A stretch of 64,000 nucleotides of DNA from Lachnospiraceae bacterium (lineage in GTDB: Bacteria > Bacillota > Clostridia > Lachnospirales > Lachnospiraceae): the NCBI GenBank assembly GCA_017550165.1, contig JAFZQH010000027.1, positions 62,001-126,000 on the forward strand, read 5' to 3'. Shown here one piece after another: positions 26,436-35,375 of the stretch; positions within the stretch are counted from its first letter, which is position 1; the number at the start of each line of letters is the position of its first letter. The position numbers and the translations under genes were made by a program. Below the pieces are notes generated by a model. That model was not told the origin of the DNA. It saw only the letters and a list, made by a program, of their open reading frames with translations, and searched no databases.

Positions 26436-27188
26436 TCATTGCAATCCAAGCTTATTGAGGATCTGGTCCCGGCTCAGCCCCACAGCTCCCTCAGCAGGTC
26501 TGTTGATCACTATGACCTCCGCTCCTGCCATGGCAGCTCCTTCTATCTTCTCCGGAAATCCCCCTACTGTCCCCGTATCCTTAGATACAAGAAATCTGCA
26601 GGAAAACTGCTTGAGCAAAGCCCCGTTCATTTCTGCGGAAAATGGTCCCTGCATACAGATAAGCTGGGCGGGTTTTAGCCCCAGTGCCTTTGCCTTGTCA
26701 ACAGACTCCGCATCCGGCAGGAATCTGGCGTATAGCCGCGAAGTATCATTTATAAGGTTCACATAATCCGATAACTCTTTGCTCCCGGTAGTCAAAAGGA
26801 TATTGCCGGAAACCAAATTCAGGTATTCGCAGGCCTCTTCCTTGGTGGCAAAGCATTTGCAGCCGGTCTTATCTCCCGCTGAATCACGAAGCAGTCGATA
26901 GTACTTCATGTCCTGCTTACGGCAGGCCTCTATGATGTTCTCAGACACGATCTTAGCGTAAGGGTGGGTGGCATCCACCACTGCCATGGGAGATACCTCC
27001 CTGAAGAGAGAGGTCATTTGCTCCACATCTAACCGCCCCTGATGGATCACCAGGCCGTCCGTTTCCGGGATTACCTCCTCACCATATTCAGTTGCCACGC
27101 AGACATGGACTTCATCATACCGGCCGGCAAGAAAGGCGGCAAGTTCCCGTCCTTCCTTCGTGCCTGCAAATACAAGGATTTTCTTCAT
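26436..27188 (-). CDS. cbiJ: Cobalt-precorrin-6A reductase
   Basis: 250-residue CbiJ/CobK reductase, reducing the macrocycle of cobalt-precorrin-6A with a pyridine nucleotide. Motifs: N-terminal LVFAGTKEGRELA, VVDATHPYAK (about 93) and a late RFLVSKDTGTVGGFPEKI block. The ATG at 27188 overlaps the last base of the cbiH stop, so the two are coupled. Confidence 0.92.
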   Translation of the reverse strand: MKKILVFAGTKEGRELAAFLAGRYDEVHVCVATEYGEEVIPETDGLVIHQGRLDVEQMTSLFREVSPMAVVDATHPYAKIVSENIIEACRKQDMKYYRLLRDSAGDKTGCKCFATKEEACEYLNLVSGNILLTTGSKELSDYVNLINDTSRLYARFLPDAESVDKAKALGLKPAQLICMQGPFSAEMNGALLKQFSCRFLVSKDTGTVGGFPEKIEGAAMAGAEVIVINRPAEGAVGLSRDQILNKLGLQ

Positions 27189-27931
27189 TATTCCTCTTCC
27201 TGGTCCTCAACGCCACGATAACCTCTGGGGGTTACCATCCTGCCGTTAATGATCTGGGTCTTTGAATTACCTATGAACACCGTGGTGAACATATCCACCT
27301 GCACATCACGAAGTTCTTTTAATGTGTAGACATGGAAGGTCTCACCTTCACGGCCGATCTGCTCAACGGTCCCGCATACGTTCTCGGGCTTGCGGTATTT
27401 TAAAATGATATCGCAGGCCTTCTGCAGGTAATCATGCCTCTTCTTGCTGGAAGGATTGTAGAAGCACATAGCCATATCGCTGTCAGCTGCGGCAGCGATC
27501 CTCTTCTCGATAACCTCCCAGGGTGTAAGCAGGTCGCTAAGGGAGATAACGGCAAAGTCATGGATAAGAGGCGCGCCAAGAACCGATGCACCGCTTAAAG
27601 TAGCGGATACGCCGCTTACGATCTCCACAGGGATATCCGGGAACTCTTCGGCGCCGATGGTCAGCATCAGACCGCTCATTCCGTAAACCCCTGCATCTCC
27701 CGAACAGATCATGGCAACATTTTTGCCCTTCTTAGCCTCTTCAAAGGCCATTCTGCAGCGATCCACCTCTTTACGCATGGGCGTGCTTAAGAACTCCTTA
27801 TCGGAAAAATGATCCTTTACCAGATCGATATAAACCGTATATCCGACAATAACGTCACAATTTTTCAATACATCGGCAGCCTTAATGGTCATAAATTCAT
27901 AGCCGCCGGGGCCGATGCCCACTACATACAT
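27188..27931 (-). CDS. cbiH: Cobalt-precorrin-3B C17-methyltransferase
   Basis: 247-residue SAM-dependent corrin methyltransferase (CbiH/CobJ) that methylates C-17 with ring contraction. Motifs: YVVGIGPGGYEFMT at the N-terminus, ICSGDAGVYGM (about 84-94), SGVSATLSGASVLGAPL. ATG 27931 is preferred to the upstream ATG 27973 because it gives the standard N-terminus and lies one base after the cbiG stop, with a weak TTGAG site. Expression probably depends on coupling. Confidence 0.94.
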   Translation of the reverse strand: MYVVGIGPGGYEFMTIKAADVLKNCDVIVGYTVYIDLVKDHFSDKEFLSTPMRKEVDRCRMAFEEAKKGKNVAMICSGDAGVYGMSGLMLTIGAEEFPDIPVEIVSGVSATLSGASVLGAPLIHDFAVISLSDLLTPWEVIEKRIAAAADSDMAMCFYNPSSKKRHDYLQKACDIILKYRKPENVCGTVEQIGREGETFHVYTLKELRDVQVDMFTTVFIGNSKTQIINGRMVTPRGYRGVEDQEEE

Positions 27932-27932
27932 T

Positions 27933-29021
27933 TTACTCAAATGAAACACACCCTCTCTTTCCTGCAACGGCAACAGTCACGCCCTCGCATTTCTTCTTGG
28001 GAACCACCAGGTTCCTGTCACGGCTTGCCTCCGGATCATCCTCCATGATCTTGCGGATGGCAGCCCGCTCACATACATTGTCAACCCCCGTTACGCCGAA
28101 GACAAAGTCCGACATGTCAAATTCCCCGGGGACCTTCTTAAGCTCATCCCCCGGATAAAAGAAGCTGGGGATGTTCATATACTCGGAAAAGCCTAAAAGT
28201 CCCGGCTCTCCGCATTTTAAGTCTATGGACGAAATAGCATATACACTTCTGGGATCAATGCTGTTCTCACTCAAAGTATCGATAACAGCAGCATTGATGT
28301 CTCTCTCCGACTTGCCCTTCTTGCATCCGACCCCCACCACGTTGTTCTTGGGGATCAGCCAGAGAATGTTGTATTCCCGCAGGGCCTCCTTTAGACTTGA
28401 GATTTTCCTGTCAGAAATGATTATACACCACTTTATGTCTTTTACAAAGTCAGAGGCCTCCTCCAACAGTACCAGTTCATCAGGCACCTGGCCCAAAATA
28501 TCGCAGTCACAGTAAAGGCCTACCTTCCGGCCTTCCACGATCTCCATGGCCACCTTCTTTGCACACTCCATGTCCGTGATATACAGGTTGTTCCTGACGG
28601 CCCAGGAATCGACGGCGATCTTGCCGTGAACGTCGGAAGCAGTGGTGATTACAGGATTTGCCCCCATCTCAGCAGCCAGCAGCCTCGTGAGCTCATTTGC
28701 CCCGCCTATATGCCCGGACAGCACCGAGATCACGTTAAGACCCATGTCATCCATCACAATAACTGCCGGGTCTATTGTCTTATTTACCAGAAGTGGTGCC
28801 ACTGTCCGGACGGCTATGCCCAGCGCCCCGACGAAGATTATGGCGTCATTCTCCGGAAACACCTCCTGACACCAGCCTTTAAGGTCATTCGGCTTCATAA
28901 CATAGGTCAGCGTCCATTCCTCTCCGCCCTTGTCTTTGATGGCGGCAAATGCCCTTTCTATGTCCCCTATCCGTTTCTTTCCCGATGCTGAAAATGCAAC
29001 GGCAGCGCACTTTTTGATCAT
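27933..29021 (-). CDS. cbiG: Cobalt-precorrin-5A hydrolase
   Basis: 362-residue CbiG that opens the delta-lactone of cobalt-precorrin-5A, releasing the C-2 unit as acetaldehyde. N-terminal domain with IIFVGALGIAVR and VLSGHIGGANELTR (about 108-121), central linker, and C-terminal domain with VGVGCKKGKSERDI (about 226) and SIDLKCGEPGLL. Full length. Overlaps the cbiF stop by one base. Confidence 0.94.
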   Translation of the reverse strand: MIKKCAAVAFSASGKKRIGDIERAFAAIKDKGGEEWTLTYVMKPNDLKGWCQEVFPENDAIIFVGALGIAVRTVAPLLVNKTIDPAVIVMDDMGLNVISVLSGHIGGANELTRLLAAEMGANPVITTASDVHGKIAVDSWAVRNNLYITDMECAKKVAMEIVEGRKVGLYCDCDILGQVPDELVLLEEASDFVKDIKWCIIISDRKISSLKEALREYNILWLIPKNNVVGVGCKKGKSERDINAAVIDTLSENSIDPRSVYAISSIDLKCGEPGLLGFSEYMNIPSFFYPGDELKKVPGEFDMSDFVFGVTGVDNVCERAAIRKIMEDDPEASRDRNLVVPKKKCEGVTVAVAGKRGCVSFE

Positions 29022-29779
29022 TATTTGGAAGCCTCTCTGAATTCAGTTGTAAAAGCAGGATTATATAATTCCGACCTGTCATAATTCGTATGGGTTACAG
29101 CATCCCCTATGAGCATCAGCGCCGTCTTGGTGATATTATTCTCCTTGGCGGTCTGTGCCAGCGTACCTACGGTACATACGAATTTCTTCTGATCCGGCCA
29201 TGTTGCCTTATATACGATGGCTGCCGGTGTATCTGCCGAATATCCTCCGGCAATGAGCTCCTTGCTTAAGTCCTCCAGCAACCCGGTGCTTAAGAATACT
29301 ACCATTGAGCACTGATGCTGGGCAAAGCTTTTGATGCTCTCCCTCTCGGGAACCGGCGTCCTTCCTGCCATTCTGGTTATTATCACGCTCTGGGATACGT
29401 TTGGCAGTGTATACTCCAGATTCAGTGCGGACGCTGCTCCGCAAAATGCGGAAACTCCGGGCGTGGTATCGTACTCATATCCCATCTTATCCAGCTCGTC
29501 CATCTGCTCTCTGATGGCGCCGTAGATACAAGGGTCTCCCGTGTGAAGCCTTACTGTCATAAGGCCCTTTTCCTCGTCCTCTTTCATGACCTCGATAACC
29601 TCTTCCAGGGTCATGGTGGCGCTGTCGTATACCTTGCAGCCATCCTTTTTATAGTCCAAGAGCTGCGGGTTTACAAGGGATCCGGCGTAAATGATGACGT
29701 CGGCCTCCTCGAGATACTTTTTTCCTCTCAATGTGATCAAGTCAGGGGCACCCGAGCCCGCTCCTACGAAATGTATCAT
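29021..29779 (-). CDS. cbiF: Cobalt-precorrin-4 C11-methyltransferase
   Basis: 252-residue CbiF/CobM, adding methyl to C-11 from SAM. Motifs: HFVGAGSGAPDLITLRG at the N-terminus, RLHTGDPCIYGAIREQ (about 98-113), PGVSAFCGAASAL, and TRMAGRTPVPE. Overlaps the cbiD stop by four bases (ATGA type). Confidence 0.95.
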   Translation of the reverse strand: MIHFVGAGSGAPDLITLRGKKYLEEADVIIYAGSLVNPQLLDYKKDGCKVYDSATMTLEEVIEVMKEDEEKGLMTVRLHTGDPCIYGAIREQMDELDKMGYEYDTTPGVSAFCGAASALNLEYTLPNVSQSVIITRMAGRTPVPERESIKSFAQHQCSMVVFLSTGLLEDLSKELIAGGYSADTPAAIVYKATWPDQKKFVCTVGTLAQTAKENNITKTALMLIGDAVTHTNYDRSELYNPAFTTEFREASK

Positions 29780-30939
29780 ACTTCAATACCTCCTATAAGT
29801 TTAATCAGTTCATCAACGTCGCCGGCCTTCCCCAGCTCGCCATGCACATTACTAAATGTGATGATCCCCAGCTTCAACTGCCCGTATGCCCTGTTAGACA
29901 CGTAAAACAGCATCTTCTTCATAATGGGTTCCATGACGGTCTCTAAGACTCCGGCCTCCCCCAGCATCTCCACTGCATCGTCTGTGGTGACGCAGGTGTA
30001 GACCTTCTTTAACAGCTCCGGGTCAAGGCCTGCCGCCAAGCCATTGGCCACCAGGATGTCCATCCTGCAATCGGCGTATCTGGAGTGGGTGTTCATGACC
30101 CCTCCTGCCAGCTTAACGAACTTTCCGAAATGTCCTACGAAGAGGATTCCCTTGGCTCCCAGCTCGATGGCCATATCTATGGTCTGTCCTATATAGTTGC
30201 TGCATTTTACTGCCTGCTTTGATTCCAGGGGAAGCTGTGTCGTCAGATAGTTGGTCCCGTAGTTACCGGGCGTGATCAGAAGATACTCTGCCCCGCCGGA
30301 AACCTTCATGGACAGTTCCGCCCTGATGCTGGCTATCAGCGCATCCTCGCTCATGGGCTCCACGATCCCGGAAGTCCCCAGAATAGATATTCCGCCCTCG
30401 ATACCCAGTCTTGGATTAAAGGTCTTCTTTGCCAGCTCCACTCCCGCCGGAATGGAAATCTCCACGTCTATATCCCCGAAATACTCGAAATCCTCGCATA
30501 TCTCACGGACATTGGCGGTTATCATCTCCCGGGGAACATGATTTATCGCAGCGTTTCCCACCGGCTGGTCCAGTCCCGGCTTGGTAACCCTGCCGACTCC
30601 CAGGCCGCCGTCGATGTGAACCTTATTATCAATACCGCCCTCATTGGTCTTGGAGACCTTTGCATAAACATACGCCCCGTTGGTCACATCCGGGTCGTCA
30701 CCGGAGAACTTCTCCACGGCACATTTTACGTAATCTGCACCCCTCTCCTTCTCCTTGATCTCCAGGGTCAGTTCAAATCCCTTGGGGGTCATGAGATTGA
30801 CGTACTCCACGTCATTCCCGGTCAAGAGCATGATGGTGGCAGCCCTTGACGCCCCGGCCGCGCAGCTTCCGGTGGTATAGCCCATCTGCAGCTTCTTATT
30901 ATCTTTAATAACGAATTTATCTTCCAATCCGTTCCGCAT
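29776..30939 (-). CDS. cbiD: Cobalt-precorrin-5B C1-methyltransferase
   Basis: 387-residue CbiD, the C-1 methyltransferase of the anaerobic pathway. Family hallmarks are the GYTTGSCAAGASRAA block near residue 20, DDPDVTNGAYVYA, and GTSGIVEPMSEDA. The ATG at 30939 has AAGGA seven bases upstream and lies 23 bases inside the end of the ABC ATPase gene, so cbiD is coupled to the importer. Confidence 0.95.
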   Translation of the reverse strand: MRNGLEDKFVIKDNKKLQMGYTTGSCAAGASRAATIMLLTGNDVEYVNLMTPKGFELTLEIKEKERGADYVKCAVEKFSGDDPDVTNGAYVYAKVSKTNEGGIDNKVHIDGGLGVGRVTKPGLDQPVGNAAINHVPREMITANVREICEDFEYFGDIDVEISIPAGVELAKKTFNPRLGIEGGISILGTSGIVEPMSEDALIASIRAELSMKVSGGAEYLLITPGNYGTNYLTTQLPLESKQAVKCSNYIGQTIDMAIELGAKGILFVGHFGKFVKLAGGVMNTHSRYADCRMDILVANGLAAGLDPELLKKVYTCVTTDDAVEMLGEAGVLETVMEPIMKKMLFYVSNRAYGQLKLGIITFSNVHGELGKAGDVDELIKLIGGIEV

Positions 30940-32035
30940 CCGGTAATTCCTTTCCCAGCATCTTCGCCTCTTCCAGCAGCCTCTTGTTGGCCCGGTTCGT
31001 TGTTCCGAACTCCACTCCGGAATAAATGACCTTCGAGCATTTCTTCATCAGCTCTTCCGCTTTCTTATACTCTTCTTCCGTGATATTCTCAAAAGCCTGG
31101 GCTGAGACCACCTCAGCCGCCAGGTCGAGAGCCACCTGATAATCCAGATCATTGGTGTGGAGCACTCCCGCATAGAAGGGTATCTTTTTCTTCTGCAGCT
31201 CCCTGAATATACCTATCCCCGTTCCCGCTCCCGCGATCACGAAGGTATCCGGCTCTCCCACAGGCGCCGGCAGCTCCACGCTTCCGAAATAATTGTTATA
31301 ATTGCCTTTATCCAGGTCATAGAGTCTGGTTATGCTCTCTTTCGTAAATATGTCTCTGGGAGTTCCCAGCTGCGAGATATGATCGCCCTTGACACACATT
31401 ATAATGTCTGAAGCCTTCTGTGCCAAGTCTATCTCGTGCAGAGACATTATAACCACTATATTCTTCGTCTCAACCATCATCCGCAGGATATCCAGCAACT
31501 CCAGTTTATGCTTGATATCAAGAAATGATGTGGGTTCGTCCAAAATGATGATCTCCGGTTCCTGGCATATGGCCCTGGCCAGCATGACCCTCTGCCTCTG
31601 GCCGTCGCTGGTAGCGGTAAAATCCCGTTCTGCAATTTCTTCCGCATTAACCAGTTTTATGGCAGCATCCACCTTCTCATTATCCTCGGCGGACAAGATC
31701 CCCAGTCTTCCGGTATAGGGGTATCTTCCCGTTGCCACCACGTCCCGGCAGGTCATCAGCTCCACCTTGGGGCGTTCAGTAAGCACTACGGCCATTCTGG
31801 TGGACACGTCCTTGTAGCTTAAGTCTGACAGTGATTTCTCGTCTATATATACCGTTCCGGCGATGGTCTTTAAATGATTGCTTATACTCTTTAAAATGGT
31901 GGATTTACCGGATCCGTTGGGCCCGATCAGCGTCATTATCTGTCCCTTTGACAGCTCCACGTTGATATCGTTGATCAGGGCATTTCCGTTGTAGCCTACG
32001 GACAGATCGCTTGTTTTAAAATAATAATCGCTCAT
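30917..32035 (-). CDS. Cobalamin/iron-complex ABC transporter ATPase with C-terminal extension
   Basis: 372 residues. ABC domain about 1-255: Walker A IGPNGSGKST, signature SDGQRQRVMLARA (a variant of LSGGQ), Walker B IIILDEP, H-loop LHE. This is the FecE/BtuD class for corrinoid or siderophore uptake. An extra domain of about 115 residues (about 258-372: TFVIAGAGTGIGIFREL, YAGVLHTNDLDY, VIYSGVEFGTTN) is not part of a standard importer ATPase and is unassigned. ATG 32035 has a GAGG site at 6 bases; ATG 32047, overlapping the permease stop, is the alternative. Confidence 0.88.
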   Translation of the reverse strand: MSDYYFKTSDLSVGYNGNALINDINVELSKGQIMTLIGPNGSGKSTILKSISNHLKTIAGTVYIDEKSLSDLSYKDVSTRMAVVLTERPKVELMTCRDVVATGRYPYTGRLGILSAEDNEKVDAAIKLVNAEEIAERDFTATSDGQRQRVMLARAICQEPEIIILDEPTSFLDIKHKLELLDILRMMVETKNIVVIMSLHEIDLAQKASDIIMCVKGDHISQLGTPRDIFTKESITRLYDLDKGNYNNYFGSVELPAPVGEPDTFVIAGAGTGIGIFRELQKKKIPFYAGVLHTNDLDYQVALDLAAEVVSAQAFENITEEEYKKAEELMKKCSKVIYSGVEFGTTNRANKRLLEEAKMLGKELPDAERIGR

Positions 32036-32043
32036 GCCGCACC

Positions 32044-33066
32044 TCATTTCTTCTGTCTCTTAATGATCATCCAGATAACTATCGGTGCGCCGAAGACAGA
32101 TGTCACTGTACTTATGGAAAGCTCCGTGGGTGCAAATACCGTTCTGGCGATCAGATCGCATCCCGTACAGAATACTGCGCCGCCAAGGAATACTGCCGGT
32201 ATTACAACAATTGGTTTGGATGTCTTGAGAAACAGTTTGATAAGATGAGGTACAGCGATGCCCACGAAAGAGATCGGTCCCGCAAATGCCGTGACACAGG
32301 CGGACAGGACGCTGGAGAGCAGTATCAGGACAACCTTGAATACCGCAACATTAACTCCCATGCTCTGGGCATAGGCCTCACCCATTTGAAAAGCTCCGAT
32401 GGGTTTTGATAAACAAAAAACGATAACCGACGTTATCATTACCACGAAAAATGCGATGGTCACGTTGCTCCAGGCCATACCTGAGAAGCTTCCCTTTGAC
32501 CAGTTGTGAAGGTTGACTATATCGGAATCCGCTGCAAATGTTATGACGAAATCCGTTATGGCGGTACAGATGTAGCCTATCATGATACCCGCCACCAAAA
32601 GCATTGACATACTGGGCACCTTCCTTGAAACTAAAAGGACGAAGCCTATGGATGCCAGTGACCCCACAAAGGCAGCAATGATCATTTCTGCAGAGTTTGC
32701 ATGACCCCAGAGTTGTGTTATGACGATCATGGTAAATGAAACAAAAAGCTTCGCTCCCGAGGAAATACCCAGGATATAAGGACCCGCGATGGGGTTGGCA
32801 AAGAATGTCTGAAGCAGGAAGCCTGAGAGGGACAATGCCCCTCCCAGGATAGCTGCCATAAAGACTCTGGGCATCCTTATCTTCCAGATGATGCCGTATT
32901 GAGTACTCCCGTCCGCATCCATAAATAAAATCTTGATTATATCCCGCACAGAAATATCAACGCTTCCGATGGTGATGTTAAGCACGATAATGGTCAAAAA
33001 TGCTATGGCCAATACCACGAAAACGATGGTATATCTACCCGCTCTCCTGGAGTCGAAATCTTTCAT
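32044..33066 (-). CDS. FecCD/BtuC-type ABC transporter permease
   Basis: 340-residue integral membrane permease with the roughly ten hydrophobic segments of the FecCD/BtuC family. Recognised stretches: RMPRVFMAAILGGALSLSGF (coupling-helix region), NPIAGPYILGISSGAKLF, and the C-terminal GPISFVGIAVPHLI block that meets the ATPase. Substrate by context is a corrinoid, or possibly cobalt or heme complexes. Nine bases downstream of the binding-protein gene. Confidence 0.92.
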   Translation of the reverse strand: MKDFDSRRAGRYTIVFVVLAIAFLTIIVLNITIGSVDISVRDIIKILFMDADGSTQYGIIWKIRMPRVFMAAILGGALSLSGFLLQTFFANPIAGPYILGISSGAKLFVSFTMIVITQLWGHANSAEMIIAAFVGSLASIGFVLLVSRKVPSMSMLLVAGIMIGYICTAITDFVITFAADSDIVNLHNWSKGSFSGMAWSNVTIAFFVVMITSVIVFCLSKPIGAFQMGEAYAQSMGVNVAVFKVVLILLSSVLSACVTAFAGPISFVGIAVPHLIKLFLKTSKPIVVIPAVFLGGAVFCTGCDLIARTVFAPTELSISTVTSVFGAPIVIWMIIKRQKK

Positions 33067-33075
33067 TATATACCT

Positions 33076-34236
33076 CTATTTTAATTTATAAATATATTTC
33101 AGATTCTTGATCCCCTCTTCGTCATTAGAGAATATGGCCCTCATATCCACAATGACATCAGCGATGGAATCCGTAGCCTGATACATGTTTTTAGAGGTGC
33201 ACCATACATTGCCTTCCTTGATGGCCTTCATATCAGCCAGGACATTTGCCTTGGAAACGATATCTGCGATGGAAGCAACCTCTCCCTCGATTGTACTGTT
33301 ATAGATCATTATATCAGCATTCTCGGCAGAATGGTAGAACTCTTCCAAAGTCATGCTGGTTGTAGAAAGGTTGTTGGTATCATCACCAAGATTATCGAAA
33401 ATGTACTTAGCTCCCGCGATCTCTATCATGGCCGGAACGTAATCCTTGGATTTACGGACTACAGCCAGTCCCGAAGAGTTGATGGAGAAAAATGCAACAG
33501 TCTTACCGGTCTTACTCTTGCCCTTGATGGCCTCTACTTCAGCTTCCTTTTCACTAAAGAAACTTTCCGCCTTATCAAGGTTGCCAACCATTGCCCCATA
33601 GACCTTCACCCATTCCATACGCCCCATGGGGTTAGACTCCATGGCCGAAAGATCTACAAATACCGGAATTCCCAATTCCGTAAGCTTCTCCTTGATCTCC
33701 GGAGAATGATAGATCATGGTTGATTCTATAGCAAGCTGACATCCTTCGGAAATCATGAGTTCATAGTCAGGCGCAGAATACTTTCCGGCGAATTTCATTT
33801 TTCCGGATTTCATGTTCTCCACGGCTTTGGTTGTATACCATTCGCTTTCATTAAGCCCCGACATGGAAATATTATCAACACCGTCTACAGCATTGAATAA
33901 CGCCATGGCAGCTGAAGCAGCAAGATACAGTTTCTTGGCCGGCTGACTCAATACTGCTACGTCCTTTGCCAGGCCATCCGGCACCTTAGCCCCCTCAGGA
34001 ACCACAAGGACCTTGTCGCCTTCCTTGGTGGAGATCAGCCGGTATCCACCCTCAAAATTTTCGATTGAAACCTGGGTTGCATACTTAAACTCGACATTTC
34101 CCGTGGACTTAAGTCCTGCAAAACTCCCGTCTGATGCTGAAGAACCTCCGGAATTCCCGCCTCCTCCGGTTCCGCATCCTGACATAAGGGACAATAACAA
34201 AACTAAGGACACAACCAATCCTATTAATCTCTTCAT
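33076..34236 (-). CDS. ABC transporter substrate-binding lipoprotein (corrinoid/iron type)
   Basis: 386 residues. Signal peptide with lipobox LMSGC (Cys about 21), a Gly/Ser linker, then a class III periplasmic-binding fold (about 50-386) related to BtuF/FepB-like proteins. Seen: LYLAASAAMALFNAVD, ISEGCQLAIESTMIYHSPEI, AGAKYIFDNLGDD and a late VWCTSKNMYQATDSI. Anchored on the outer face of the membrane, it delivers ligand to the neighbouring permease. Ligand is inferred from the riboswitch and operon. Confidence 0.88.
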   Translation of the reverse strand: MKRLIGLVVSLVLLLSLMSGCGTGGGGNSGGSSASDGSFAGLKSTGNVEFKYATQVSIENFEGGYRLISTKEGDKVLVVPEGAKVPDGLAKDVAVLSQPAKKLYLAASAAMALFNAVDGVDNISMSGLNESEWYTTKAVENMKSGKMKFAGKYSAPDYELMISEGCQLAIESTMIYHSPEIKEKLTELGIPVFVDLSAMESNPMGRMEWVKVYGAMVGNLDKAESFFSEKEAEVEAIKGKSKTGKTVAFFSINSSGLAVVRKSKDYVPAMIEIAGAKYIFDNLGDDTNNLSTTSMTLEEFYHSAENADIMIYNSTIEGEVASIADIVSKANVLADMKAIKEGNVWCTSKNMYQATDSIADVIVDMRAIFSNDEEGIKNLKYIYKLK

Positions 34237-34246
34237 GTTCTACCCA

Positions 34247-35194
34247 TTAATTACCGGCCGCTGATGCCGGAAGTGACGAAGATTTCAAAGTAACAATGTA
34301 TTTAATATCGTGGGGCTGGCTCATGGCTTCGGTGGTGGCAGTGATCTCCATTGGGCTGTCAAGTACAGCCGGAATGGTGAATGTGGATTTGCCTCCTTCA
34401 GGCTTGCTCTCATAAGTCTTCCCGTCAACAACAACCTTGCTGTAGCTTGCGCTGGTCATTGTAAGCTTAACCTCTGTCTTGCCGTCCTTAATGGTAACGG
34501 TAGCAGCTTCAACGCCGCCCCGGCCCGAACCGCCGGTACAGTCAAATTCTATCTTGTATTCTCCGTTCTTTAAGGCGACCGAGCTTGACGCAGAACTTCC
34601 CGCACTGCCTGAAGAGCTGCTTTCTTCTGTCCTGGGCTTAACCTCAGATACCTTTACCTTGTGGTCGTACCAGTTGCCCTTAGTGCCCACTATGGCAACA
34701 ATGTATTCCTCGTCCAGGTAGGGTACGGGGATGTCAAAGCCCAAAGCCTCGCCTGTTTCTCCGTCAGAATACTTCACCGTATCCGTGGAAGGCTCGATAA
34801 GCTTTGCCCCTTCTTTTTTTGCATCTTCTGAAGTACCGTAAAAGACATTTACAATACTTTTGCCCGCAAGAGTAATATGAATGGTCGCCACCCCATCCTT
34901 TACCGTCAATGTCCCCTTTTCATCATTTGCCTCATTGACCTTGAACATGGTACTGTCCGTGTCAAACTTGGCCTCATAGGTCCCGTCTGCAAGATCTATC
35001 CTGCTCTCAGACCCCGACTGTGATGCTGCCGATGATATGGCAGATGAACCTGCTGAAGAAGTTCCTGATGCTGCCGTGGAACCGGAAGTAGCCGCACTTG
35101 ACGCACTGCCGGACCCGCCGCAGCCTGATAAGATGATGCCTACGGATACAAGACCCGTCAGTATCCATCTTGATAATTTGTTATAATCCTTCAT
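34247..35194 (-). CDS. Surface lipoprotein with two beta-rich repeats
   Basis: 315 residues: signal peptide with lipobox ILSGC (Cys about 25), a Ser/Ala-rich linker (about 28-65), and two related modules (about 68-190 and 210-310). Each begins (D/N)GxYxxxFD and contains a conserved VTIKDG / LTVKDG strand and a SxVxVxxGxxY turn. The second is preceded by another Ser-rich linker. It is not certainly recognised. The modules recall NEAT-like or other beta-sandwich ligand-binding domains next to importer genes in Lachnospiraceae. Between cbiK and the importer; handing corrinoid or cobalt to the binding protein is a reasonable guess. Confidence 0.7.
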   Translation of the reverse strand: MKDYNKLSRWILTGLVSVGIILSGCGGSGSASSAATSGSTAASGTSSAGSSAISSAASQSGSESRIDLADGTYEAKFDTDSTMFKVNEANDEKGTLTVKDGVATIHITLAGKSIVNVFYGTSEDAKKEGAKLIEPSTDTVKYSDGETGEALGFDIPVPYLDEEYIVAIVGTKGNWYDHKVKVSEVKPRTEESSSSGSAGSSASSSVALKNGEYKIEFDCTGGSGRGGVEAATVTIKDGKTEVKLTMTSASYSKVVVDGKTYESKPEGGKSTFTIPAVLDSPMEITATTEAMSQPHDIKYIVTLKSSSLPASAAGN

Positions 35195-35245
35195 TTTTTA
35201 GTACATCCCTATTGTTTGCAATCACTAACTGTTTATAGGTTAAAA

Positions 35246-35271
35246 GCGGCGCACTAAATAAAGCGCGCCGC
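35246..35271. repeat. GC-rich hairpin between cbiK and the lipoprotein gene
   Basis: GCGGCGC...GCGCCGC stem. Adjacent to the 64-bp repeat below, so the 180-base gap after cbiK is highly structured and may attenuate read-through. Confidence 0.45.
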
Positions 35272-35276
35272 GACTT

Positions 35277-35340
35277 CCCTCAATCTTTGATTGAGGGAGC
35301 CATGCGGCTTTGAGCTATAAGAGAAATCCGTAAGGATTTC
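35277..35340. repeat. 64-bp double-hairpin repeat, copy 1
   Basis: Two hairpins, CCCTCAATC-TTT-GATTGAGGG and GAAATCC-GTAA-GGATTTC, joined by the segment AGCCATGCGGCTTTGAGCTA. Nearly identical to 52496-52560. Between cbiK and the lipoprotein gene. Confidence 0.75.
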
Positions 35341-35375
35341 TTCTGCTTATACCCTCAACCATCTGATGAGTATAT

